From positions 1,116,001-1,180,000 of the forward strand of contig JAJTJC010000036.1 in assembly GCA_021295155.1 (NCBI GenBank): a stretch of DNA of 64,000 bases, written 5' to 3'. The position numbers were made by a program, and so were the translations under genes. Below are positions 36,575 through 44,737 of the stretch, piece by piece. How positions within the stretch are numbered: position 1 is the first letter of the stretch; every line of letters begins with the position of its first letter. Under the pieces are notes generated by a model. The model was not told where the DNA came from. It worked only from the letters and a program-made list of their open reading frames with translations, and made no database searches. The DNA is from Flavobacteriaceae bacterium D16 (GTDB lineage: Bacteria > Bacteroidota > Bacteroidia > Flavobacteriales > Flavobacteriaceae).

Positions 36575-38317
36575 ATGGCATCGCATTACGAAGCACCAAT
36601 CAGGAAACCCTTAGTTCTGGGAGACAAAGGCTACCACGATGTGTCCGTAGATATTGCTGCTCCAGTGGAAGGCAGGGCCAACAAACACTGGTGGATTGTT
36701 TTTTCCATTTCGCTTGCAGCGCTCCTCTGGGGTATTGGTGCAATAGTGTATACCATAAGTACCGGAATCGGTACCTGGGGATTAAACAAAACGGTTAACT
36801 GGGCCTGGGACATTACAAACTTCGTATGGTGGGTTGGTATTGGTCACGCAGGAACGCTGATTTCAGCAGTACTGTTGTTGTTCAGACAAAAATGGAGAAT
36901 GGCGATCAACCGTTCCGCAGAAGCCATGACCATCTTTTCGGTTATCCAGGCGGGACTTTTTCCAATCATTCACATGGGTAGACCCTGGCTGGCCTATTGG
37001 GTTGTGCCCATTCCAAACCAGTTTGGTTCCTTATGGGTAAACTTTAACTCCCCACTTTTGTGGGACGTATTTGCGATCTCAACCTATCTGTCGGTTTCAC
37101 TTGTATTCTGGTGGACTGGTCTTCTTCCTGATTTTGGAATGATCAGGGACCGCGCGGTTAAACCGTTTCAGAAAAAAATATACGGTCTTGTTAGTTTCGG
37201 GTGGACCGGAAGGGCCAAAGACTGGCAACGATTTGAAGAGGTATCTCTGGTTTTAGCCGGATTGGCTACACCTCTGGTACTTTCTGTACACACCATTGTA
37301 TCTTTTGACTTTGCTACTTCAGTTATCCCGGGATGGCACACCACTATTTTCCCTCCCTACTTTGTTGCAGGGGCAATTTTCTCAGGCTTTGCCATGGTGC
37401 AGACCCTGCTGATCATTATGCGTAAGGTGTGTAATCTGGAGGCTTATATCACTGTACAGCACATAGAATTGATGAATATTGTCATCATGATTACGGGTTC
37501 TATAGTGGGATGTGCCTATATAACCGAGTTGTTTATTGCCTGGTATTCCGGAGTAGAATATGAGCAATATGCGTTCCTGAACAGGGCTACCGGTCCTTAC
37601 TGGTGGGCATATTTGCTGATGATGTCCTGTAATGTGGTATCGCCACAGATAATGTGGTTTAAAAAGATCAGGACCAGTATCATGGTTTCCTTTATTATTT
37701 CTATCGTAGTAAATGTTGGGATGTGGTTCGAAAGGTTTGTAATTATTGTTACTTCCTTACACAGGGATTACCTGCCATCTTCCTGGACCATGTTCTCTCC
37801 AACTTTTGTGGATATTGGAATCTTCATTGGTACCATCGGATTTTTCTTTGTACTATTCCTGTTATACGCAAGGACCTTCCCGGTAATTGCACAGGCCGAA
37901 GTGAAGTCTATCCTGAAATCTTCCGGAGAGCGTTACAAATCACTGAGGGCTGCCGGAAAACCAATGTATGCTATTCGTAAGGACGGTGTGGTAAGAGAGA
38001 CTTTTATTGATGACGAGGAAACAGCAGTGGAAGCCGAAGCTCCATCAGGAGCAACACCCGCCTTCAATCTGTTAAATACACTAGGATCCTTCGATGCTTC
38101 TTCTCAGACACCGGATAAGCTCCAAAAAGTAAAAGGGATTGGACCTCTTATGGAAAAGACATTGAATAAACTGGGCATTTTTAGCTTCTTGCAAATAAGC
38201 AAAATGACCGATAAAGAATACAACCTCCTGGATGAACTCACCGGATCTTTCCCGGGTAGAGCACAACGGGATGATTGGGCCGGACAGGCGAGAATGTTAT
38301 TAAATACCGACAAATAA
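36575..38317 (+). CDS. actC: Alternative complex III subunit ActC (NrfD-like) with C-terminal helix-hairpin-helix
   Basis: Membrane subunit of the NrfD/PsrC family that helps form the quinol site. Residues 1-450 contain about ten membrane helices (for example WWVGIGHAGTLISA, FPIIHMGRPWLAYW, LHRDYLPSSW). After a charged cytoplasmic linker, the last ~68 residues (about 513-580) are a helix-hairpin-helix module: DKLQKVKGIGPLMEKTLNKLGI and a closing WAGQARML. A related module is on ribosomal protein S2 in this window. The core family does not need this domain, so it is an added fusion. The frame is intact. Confidence 0.95.
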   Translation: MASHYEAPIRKPLVLGDKGYHDVSVDIAAPVEGRANKHWWIVFSISLAALLWGIGAIVYTISTGIGTWGLNKTVNWAWDITNFVWWVGIGHAGTLISAVLLLFRQKWRMAINRSAEAMTIFSVIQAGLFPIIHMGRPWLAYWVVPIPNQFGSLWVNFNSPLLWDVFAISTYLSVSLVFWWTGLLPDFGMIRDRAVKPFQKKIYGLVSFGWTGRAKDWQRFEEVSLVLAGLATPLVLSVHTIVSFDFATSVIPGWHTTIFPPYFVAGAIFSGFAMVQTLLIIMRKVCNLEAYITVQHIELMNIVIMITGSIVGCAYITELFIAWYSGVEYEQYAFLNRATGPYWWAYLLMMSCNVVSPQIMWFKKIRTSIMVSFIISIVVNVGMWFERFVIIVTSLHRDYLPSSWTMFSPTFVDIGIFIGTIGFFFVLFLLYARTFPVIAQAEVKSILKSSGERYKSLRAAGKPMYAIRKDGVVRETFIDDEETAVEAEAPSGATPAFNLLNTLGSFDASSQTPDKLQKVKGIGPLMEKTLNKLGIFSFLQISKMTDKEYNLLDELTGSFPGRAQRDDWAGQARMLLNTDK

Positions 38318-38319
38318 TT

Positions 38320-38847
38320 ATGGCTGAAACCAAAATACACGCTTATTACGACGACGATGATGTCCTGATGCATGCCGTGAAAAAGGTGAAGGCTGCAAGG
38401 CATCATATTGAAGAAGTTTACTGCCCATTTCCGGTTCACGGACTGGACAAGGCTATGGGATTGGCTCCAACCAGGATTGCCATAACCTCTTTTATGTATG
38501 GCTGTTTAGGTCTTGCTGTTGCTGTAGTGATGATGAATTATATCATGATCGAGGACTGGCCGATGAATATCGGAGGAAAACCCAGTTTCAGCTACATAGA
38601 AAACATGCCGGCATTTGTTCCGATCATGTTTGAAATGACTGTATTTTTTGCTGCTCACCTTATGGTGATCACTTTTTACCTGAGAAGCAAACTGTGGCCT
38701 TTTAAGGAAGCTGAGAATCCGGACGTACGTACAACGGATGCCCATTTTGTTATGGAAGTGGAAGTGCACAACAATGAAGATGAACTTAAGGAATTGTTGC
38801 TGGATACCGGTGCTGTTGAACTGAATATTATTAAAAAGCGTCATTAA
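38320..38847 (+). CDS. actD: Alternative complex III subunit ActD (DUF3341)
   Basis: 175 residues from the ATG at 38320, two bases after the actC stop. An upstream in-frame start would overlap actC and is unlikely. The pattern is that of DUF3341/ActD: an N-terminal cytoplasmic domain with EEVYCPFPVHGLDKAMGL, two membrane helices (about 50-72 and 100-122) and a C-terminal cytoplasmic part (DAHFVMEVEVHNNEDELKEL). It is a structural membrane subunit with no cofactor. Confidence 0.93.
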   Translation: MAETKIHAYYDDDDVLMHAVKKVKAARHHIEEVYCPFPVHGLDKAMGLAPTRIAITSFMYGCLGLAVAVVMMNYIMIEDWPMNIGGKPSFSYIENMPAFVPIMFEMTVFFAAHLMVITFYLRSKLWPFKEAENPDVRTTDAHFVMEVEVHNNEDELKELLLDTGAVELNIIKKRH

Positions 38848-38850
38848 GAG

Positions 38851-39411
38851 ATGAAAGGGATATTCCAAAGTGTAATCGTATTGGGGATACTACTTCTGAC
38901 TGCCTCCTGTGCAGACAGTAGCAGACCTAACTACCAGTACATGCCCAACATGTATGAACCTATAGGGTACGAAACTTATCAGGAAGTAGACTTTCTTCCG
39001 GAAGGCACTTCAGCCCTCACTCCACCGGATAATACGGTAAAAAGAGGATGGTTGCCTTATGAATTCAGCAATGACCTGGAAGGGAAGGAATTAGCCAGGG
39101 CTCAACAAAGTCCGCTGGATTCTCTTAACGTGGAAGCTAACCTGGCGAAGGGTAAAGAACTATACGATATTTATTGTGCCATTTGCCATGGAAACCTGGG
39201 TAAAGGACAGGGAACGCTTGTAAAACGGGAGAAAATTCTCGGGGTACCCAGTTATGCGGATGCAGCACGAAATATTACAGCGGGAAGCACGTATCATACT
39301 ATTTATTACGGACTCAATTCAATGGGGTCCTATGCCGGTCAGATGAACTTTGAAGAACGCTGGCAGGTTTCTGAATACGTGATGAAACTGAAAAACGACT
39401 TAACAAAATAA
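38851..39411 (+). CDS. actE: Alternative complex III subunit ActE (mono-heme cytochrome c lipoprotein)
   Basis: 186 residues, three bases after actD. The signal ends in the lipobox LTASC, so the mature protein starts with a lipidated Cys. One heme site, CAICH, is followed by GNLGKGQG, and a C-terminal Met in YAGQM is the probable sixth iron ligand. Conserved ActE features are the YMPNMYEPIGYETYQ segment and the TPPDNTVKRGWLPYEF segment. It carries electrons within complex III or on to the oxidase. Confidence 0.94.
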   Translation: MKGIFQSVIVLGILLLTASCADSSRPNYQYMPNMYEPIGYETYQEVDFLPEGTSALTPPDNTVKRGWLPYEFSNDLEGKELARAQQSPLDSLNVEANLAKGKELYDIYCAICHGNLGKGQGTLVKREKILGVPSYADAARNITAGSTYHTIYYGLNSMGSYAGQMNFEERWQVSEYVMKLKNDLTK

Positions 39412-39427
39412 TAGAGCGCACAGAACT

Positions 39428-40750
39428 ATGTATACCTTTTCGAACAGATTGAAAATAGGCGCTATCATCTTAATGGCTCTGGGATTAGTGGGAATGAGTA
39501 TTGGTTTCATTTCTGCACCGGGGAATGTTGAAGAAGCCAAGGCATATGTCGCGGCACATGATGACGGACATGGTGATGCCCACGGAGCAGATCATGCCGT
39601 AGCGGGGCAGGAAGCCCATGATGAAGCCTCTGCAGAAGCGCATGCCGCCCACGATGAGCATGTTTACCATCAACTGAGTAACAGGCCATGGGCAGCCCTT
39701 TATGTGGCCGCTTTCTTTTTCTTTATGATCTCACTTGGAGTACTGGCTTTCTATGCCATTCAGCGGGCATCGCAGGCAGGATGGTCTCCCATGCTTTTCC
39801 GGGTTATGGAAGGAATTACCGCCTATATCGTGCCGGGAGGAATAGTCGTTTTTGTTATCCTGGTACTTTCCGTATTTCACTTTAACCACCTGTTTCCATG
39901 GATGGATCCTGAGGTAGTTGCAGAAGATAAAATTATACAGAACAAGGCCGGTTATCTTAATCCTACTTTCTTTTTGATTCGCGCTGCTATATTCCTTGCT
40001 GGCTGGATCGCGTACAGGGAAATTTCCAGAAGACTTTCCATTGCCCAGGATAAAGCAGATGATGATTCCAACTTCAAGAAAAATTTCCGTTGGTCTGCAG
40101 GCTTTCTGGTATTCTATCTGGTTACTGAATCCATAATGTCATGGGATTGGATTATGAGTGTTGACCCACACTGGTTCAGTACACTGTTTGGTTGGTATAT
40201 ATTTGCCAGCATGGTTGTGTCTGGTATTACGGTGATCGCTATGATAGCCATCTACCTGAAGTCTAAAGGGTATCTTCCTGATGTAAATGACAGCCATATT
40301 CACGATTTGGCCAAGTTCATGTTCGGTTTTAGTATATTCTGGACCTATCTTTGGTTTTCACAGTTTATGCTGATCTGGTATGCGAATATACCGGAGGAAG
40401 TTACTTATTTTGTGCAACGGATAGAAGATTATAAATTGCCATTCTTTGGTATGGTGGTAATGAATTTTATATTTCCATTACTGGTATTGATGAATAGTGA
40501 TTATAAACGTATTAACTGGTTTGTGATTATGTCAGGTATCGTACTTCTGCTAGGACATTACCTCGATGTATTCAATATGATCATGCCTTCAGCTGTTGGC
40601 GACCAGTGGTATATTGGATTCCCGGAACTGGGAGCATTGAGTTTCTTTGCTGGTGCCTTCCTCCTTTGGGTTTTCCGGGCACTGACCAAGGCACCGCTTC
40701 AGGTTACGCGTAACCCGTATATTGAGGAAAGCCGTCAGTTTCATTATTAA
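39428..40750 (+). CDS. actF: Alternative complex III subunit ActF (NrfD-like), with His-rich segment
   Basis: 440 residues with about ten membrane helices, a second NrfD-like subunit related to ActC. After the first membrane span there is an unusual soluble stretch of about 45 residues (near 37-82) with nine His among many Asp, Glu and Ala. It begins AAHDDGHGDAHGADHA. The rest is normal: VMEGITAYIVPGG, SVDPHWFSTLFGWY, and NPYIEESRQFHY at the C-terminus. The His-rich stretch could bind copper or zinc. A similar stretch lies at the start of CoxA. Confidence 0.93.
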   Translation: MYTFSNRLKIGAIILMALGLVGMSIGFISAPGNVEEAKAYVAAHDDGHGDAHGADHAVAGQEAHDEASAEAHAAHDEHVYHQLSNRPWAALYVAAFFFFMISLGVLAFYAIQRASQAGWSPMLFRVMEGITAYIVPGGIVVFVILVLSVFHFNHLFPWMDPEVVAEDKIIQNKAGYLNPTFFLIRAAIFLAGWIAYREISRRLSIAQDKADDDSNFKKNFRWSAGFLVFYLVTESIMSWDWIMSVDPHWFSTLFGWYIFASMVVSGITVIAMIAIYLKSKGYLPDVNDSHIHDLAKFMFGFSIFWTYLWFSQFMLIWYANIPEEVTYFVQRIEDYKLPFFGMVVMNFIFPLLVLMNSDYKRINWFVIMSGIVLLLGHYLDVFNMIMPSAVGDQWYIGFPELGALSFFAGAFLLWVFRALTKAPLQVTRNPYIEESRQFHY

Positions 40751-40787
40751 TGAATGAAGTAGTAAAAGACTAATTTGAAGAGTTGAA

Positions 40788-41846
40788 ATGAGCACAGTAT
40801 TAACAATAGCTGTTTTAGTTTTAGTTGCCATCGCCATCTGGCAGATGACTAAGATATTTGAATTGTCGCAGGTGAAAGCGGAGATGACGCAGGTGGCAAA
40901 CGACAAGGATAATAAGTATAATGGCTATCTCCTGTTTGCTTTCCTGGTTTTCATTTACCTGATTACCATATTTAGTTTCTGGAAATACTCCAAGTTTATT
41001 CTTCCGGAAGCCGCTTCTGAACACGGAAGAGAATACGATAGCTTATTGCTATGGTCTTTTGTAATCATCTTTATTGTACAAACCATTACCCAGGCTTTAC
41101 TCCATTATTTCGGTTATAAGTATCGGGGTGAAAAAGGAAAGAAAGCCCTGTTTTTTGCCGATAATGACCGTCTGGAGTTTATCTGGACCATTATTCCGGT
41201 TATTGTTTTGGCAGGACTAATCCTTTGGGGCCTGTATACCTGGACCAATATCATGGATATCAACGAAGATGATGATCCACTGATTGTTGAGCTGTATGCT
41301 CAGCAATTCAACTGGACGGCCAGATATGGGGGTAGTGATAATGTTTTAGGAGATGCCAATGTCAGGATGATCGATATTGACCGGGCCAATATACTTGGAC
41401 TGGATGAGTCTGATCCTAATGCATCAGATGATATTATTGTTAAAGAACTGCACCTTCCGGTGGGAAGGAAAGTAAACTTTAAAATGCGTTCACAGGATGT
41501 ATTGCACTCGGCCTATATGCCACACTTTAGGGCACAGATGAACTGTGTGCCGGGAATGATAACCGAGTTCTCGTTTACGCCTTCAATTACCACTGCTGAA
41601 ATGCGACTCAAGCCGGAGATTGTGGACAAGGTAAACAGAACCAATGCTATCCGTGCGGAACGAGCTGCCAACGGGGAACCTAATTCAGATCCCTGGGAGT
41701 TTGATTATGTACTTCTCTGTAATAAGATATGTGGAAAATCACATTACAATATGCAGTTGAAGATAATTGTAGAAACTGAAGAAGAATACAACGAATGGAT
41801 CGCCAGTCAACAGACCTTCGGGGATTTGATGGCCTCCATGAATTAG
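40788..41846 (+). CDS. coxB: Cytochrome c oxidase subunit II
   Basis: Subunit that accepts electrons at the CuA centre, 352 residues. CuA ligands are intact: CNKICGKSHYNM gives Cys311, Cys315, His319 and Met322, with the earlier His in DVLHSAYMPHF. The N-terminal half is longer than usual, with four hydrophobic segments (about 2-20, 46-66, 85-105, 128-150) instead of two. The first two may be a lineage-specific addition that helps dock complex III. It is 37 bases after actF. Confidence 0.94.
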   Translation: MSTVLTIAVLVLVAIAIWQMTKIFELSQVKAEMTQVANDKDNKYNGYLLFAFLVFIYLITIFSFWKYSKFILPEAASEHGREYDSLLLWSFVIIFIVQTITQALLHYFGYKYRGEKGKKALFFADNDRLEFIWTIIPVIVLAGLILWGLYTWTNIMDINEDDDPLIVELYAQQFNWTARYGGSDNVLGDANVRMIDIDRANILGLDESDPNASDDIIVKELHLPVGRKVNFKMRSQDVLHSAYMPHFRAQMNCVPGMITEFSFTPSITTAEMRLKPEIVDKVNRTNAIRAERAANGEPNSDPWEFDYVLLCNKICGKSHYNMQLKIIVETEEEYNEWIASQQTFGDLMASMN

Positions 41847-41879
41847 AATTGCTAAAAAAGAAAAATTAAAAAATCAATT

Positions 41880-43703
41880 ATGTCTGTAACAGCACATGCC
41901 GCGGTAGATGAACATGCACATGACCACGGGCATCACCATCACAAAGAGACATTCGTAACCAAGTATATTTTCAGCCAGGATCACAAGATGATCTCTAAAC
42001 AGTACTTGATCACTGGTTTGATCATGGGCTTCATAGGGATTGCTATGTCTTTATTGTTCCGATTGCAGCTTGCATGGCCCGGGGAATCTTTCCCGATTTT
42101 TGAAACATTGCTTGGAAAATGGGCTCCGGGTGGAGTAATGGATGCTGATGTTTATTTGGCCCTGGTTACCATTCACGGAACAATCATGGTCTTTTTTGTA
42201 TTAACGGCAGGGCTTAGTGGAACCTTTAGTAACCTGCTGATTCCGCTTCAGATTGGAGCAAGGGATATGGCCTCTGGATTCCTGAATATGGTTTCTTACT
42301 GGCTCTTCTTTATTTCGAGTGTTATCATGGTTGTTTCCCTCTTTGTGGAAGCTGGACCAGCTGCTGCCGGATGGACCATCTATCCGCCCTTAAGTGCGCT
42401 GCCAATGGCACAGCCCGGATCGGGTATGGGGATGACGCTCTGGTTGGTATCCATGGCTATCTTCATCGCAAGTTCGCTATTAGGTTCATTGAACTATATC
42501 GTAACGGTGATCAACCTGAGAACAAAAGGGATGTCTATGACCAGATTACCACTGACCATCTGGGCGTTCTTTGTAACCGCTATAATCGGGGTAATTTCGT
42601 TCCCGGTACTTTTATCAGCTGCTCTGTTGTTGATCATGGACAGAAGCTTCGGTACGTCTTTCTTCCTTTCGGATATTTTTATCCAGGGAGAAGTACTACA
42701 CTACCAGGGGGGTTCTCCGGTATTGTTTGAGCACCTGTTTTGGTTCCTGGGTCACCCGGAAGTATATATTGTATTACTGCCTGCATTAGGTATTACCTCT
42801 GAGGTGATGTCTACCAATGCACGTAAACCTATTTTCGGTTACCGTGCGATGGTTGCTTCTATACTTGCTATAGCCTTCCTTTCTACCATAGTTTGGGGGC
42901 ACCATATGTTTGTATCCGGGATGAATCCATTTCTGGGATCAGTATTTACATTTACTACGCTATTGATTGCCATTCCATCTGCGGTAAAGGCATTTAACTA
43001 TATCACCACGCTCTGGAAGGGTAACTTGCAGTTGAACCCGGCTATGCTGTTCTCTATTGGTCTGGTTTCTACCTTCATTACAGGTGGATTGACCGGGATT
43101 ATCCTGGGAGACTCTACGCTGGATATCAACGTACACGACACCTATTTTGTAGTAGCCCACTTCCACCTGGTGATGGGTATCTCTGCTCTTTATGGACTGT
43201 TTGCCGGAGTGTATCACTGGTTCCCTAAGATGTTCAAACGTATGATGAACAAAAACCTGGGATATGTGCATTTCTGGATAACAGCCGTCTGTGCCTATGG
43301 GGTATTCTTCCCCATGCACTTTGTGGGTATGGCCGGAGTTCCTAGACGATACTACGAGAATACTGCCTTCCCTATGTTTGATGAACTGGCAGACGTAAAC
43401 GTATTGGTTACCGTTTTCGCACTGGTAGCAGGAGTGGCACAATTGGTTTTTGTATACAACTTTATCCACAGTATTTTTTACGGGAAACCTACCGTACAGA
43501 ATCCTTGGAAATCCAATACCCTGGAGTGGACCGCACCTGTGGAACATTTCCACGGCAACTGGGAAGGTGAAATTCCTGAGGTACATCGTTGGGCTTATGA
43601 TTACAGCAAGACCAAGGAAAATGGGGAATACATTATTGCCGGACAAGACTTCGTGCCACAGAACATACCCTTGCAGGAGGATGAGGAAGAACTCAACCAC
43701 TAA
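41880..43703 (+). CDS. coxA: Cytochrome c oxidase subunit I
   Basis: Catalytic subunit of an aa3-type oxidase, 607 residues and twelve membrane helices. The CuB/Tyr motif WFLGHPEVYIVLLPA, the CuB histidines VWGHHMF and the heme ligands HDTYFVVAHFHLVMG are all present, as is the Glu of the HPEV proton channel. The first 22 residues contain eight His (DEHAHDHGHHHH), which is unusual. No coxC/subunit III gene lies next to it. A strong terminator 26 bases after the stop ends the operon. Confidence 0.97.
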   Translation: MSVTAHAAVDEHAHDHGHHHHKETFVTKYIFSQDHKMISKQYLITGLIMGFIGIAMSLLFRLQLAWPGESFPIFETLLGKWAPGGVMDADVYLALVTIHGTIMVFFVLTAGLSGTFSNLLIPLQIGARDMASGFLNMVSYWLFFISSVIMVVSLFVEAGPAAAGWTIYPPLSALPMAQPGSGMGMTLWLVSMAIFIASSLLGSLNYIVTVINLRTKGMSMTRLPLTIWAFFVTAIIGVISFPVLLSAALLLIMDRSFGTSFFLSDIFIQGEVLHYQGGSPVLFEHLFWFLGHPEVYIVLLPALGITSEVMSTNARKPIFGYRAMVASILAIAFLSTIVWGHHMFVSGMNPFLGSVFTFTTLLIAIPSAVKAFNYITTLWKGNLQLNPAMLFSIGLVSTFITGGLTGIILGDSTLDINVHDTYFVVAHFHLVMGISALYGLFAGVYHWFPKMFKRMMNKNLGYVHFWITAVCAYGVFFPMHFVGMAGVPRRYYENTAFPMFDELADVNVLVTVFALVAGVAQLVFVYNFIHSIFYGKPTVQNPWKSNTLEWTAPVEHFHGNWEGEIPEVHRWAYDYSKTKENGEYIIAGQDFVPQNIPLQEDEEELNH

Positions 43704-43728
43704 GTGTTTTCTGTGAATAAGTAACACT

Positions 43729-43755
43729 GGCCCATCTTTTGATGGGCCTTTTTAT
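43729..43755 (+). terminator. Intrinsic terminator of the act-cox operon
   Basis: Perfect 8-bp stem GGCCCATC / GATGGGCC with a 4-base T loop, followed by TTTTTATT. It lies 26 bases after the coxA stop. Confidence 0.93.
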
Positions 43756-43834
43756 TACCAGACAGTTGGGATGTACATGATCTACTTAAAGTATTTTCCC
43801 CTAATTTTATAAACAGAACACAAAACAATCCAAG

Positions 43835-44659
43835 GTGAAAAAATTACTGTGTGTCTTATTCATCCTTTCTCTGGGCGTTACTCATGCTCAGAGAAAACCG
43901 AAAATCAAGGGAAATAGAAACGTTATAGAAGTACTGGAACCACTGCCGGCCTTTCATTCTATTGAGTTAAAGGACGATCTGCAGATCAACCTGGATGACT
44001 CTGCTGCTGAGAGTTATTCCATAGTGGGCGATGATAACCTCATTGATGTACTGCGCTTTCGTGTTGTGGACAGTACGTTGATCATCAGTTCCTTCTATAA
44101 AATCACTGGAAAAAAACAATTAGATATTACGGTAAACTATCGACAGTTAAAATCAATTATCGTCCGGGATGGTTCCGTATTGGCTAACCAGAAAATTCAG
44201 GCAGACGAACTTTCAGTGCTTACCAATGGTTTGGCAAAGGTTGAGCTTTCAGCAAATGCGGCATTGGTTAATCTGTCCCTGGAAGAAAATAGTAAAGGGA
44301 ATTATAATATAGAAAGCGATTCATTAAGTCTTGCGTTGAAAGATAAAGCAAGTGTTCAATTGTATAGTGTCACCCAACAGCACAGACTCAAAATGGAGGG
44401 AAATGCTACCGCTAACTTAGAGGGGACTTCAGACAGTTTAAACATCAGCTTAAAGGGAAGTCCCAACCTGAAAGCCCAGAAACTGGAGGCAGCTGTAATT
44501 AGACTGGAAACAGGAGAGACAGCCGTAGCCAGAATTTACGGATATCGCGAATTTGAGTTGCTGGCAACCGGTGCTTCGCGTACCTACCTTTATGGTAATC
44601 CTGGAATTACAATGACAAGCTTTGAGGACAGTGCCGAACTCCACAAAGAACAGGAGTAA
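43835..44659 (+). CDS. Secreted GIN-domain (DUF2807) protein
   Basis: 274 residues starting at GTG 43835; no ATG is close and the frame opens directly into a signal peptide (LLCVLFILSLGVTHAQ). The mature protein is mostly beta-strand with the DUF2807 adhesin-like repeat pattern: IELKDDLQINL, LDITVNYRQLKSIIVRDGS, ANLEGTSDSLNISLKGS. Such proteins are cell-envelope components of unknown role and common in Bacteroidota. It lies between two terminators, so it is a single-gene unit with its own promoter, which I could not identify. Confidence 0.85.
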   Translation: MKKLLCVLFILSLGVTHAQRKPKIKGNRNVIEVLEPLPAFHSIELKDDLQINLDDSAAESYSIVGDDNLIDVLRFRVVDSTLIISSFYKITGKKQLDITVNYRQLKSIIVRDGSVLANQKIQADELSVLTNGLAKVELSANAALVNLSLEENSKGNYNIESDSLSLALKDKASVQLYSVTQQHRLKMEGNATANLEGTSDSLNISLKGSPNLKAQKLEAAVIRLETGETAVARIYGYREFELLATGASRTYLYGNPGITMTSFEDSAELHKEQE

Positions 44660-44684
44660 AAGCGCGCAGGTTAACTATTAAGAC

Positions 44685-44719
44685 ATAAAAACCCTGTAGT
44701 AAATAAATACTACAGGGTT
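44685..44719 (-). terminator. Intrinsic terminator of pckA
   Basis: Perfect 12-bp stem (44690-44701 with 44708-44719) and 6-base loop. On the minus strand it is followed by five T residues, so it mainly ends pckA. On the plus strand the tail is weak, but it may also stop the GIN-domain gene. Confidence 0.85.
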
Positions 44720-44737
44720 GTTAAACCATGACTGTGG

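Noticed and set aside
42960-43727. 255-codon open frame on the minus strand opposite coxA
   Set aside because: It is fully antisense to a strongly conserved oxidase gene, is Cys/His-rich in an implausible way, and has no promoter. It reflects codon bias of coxA.
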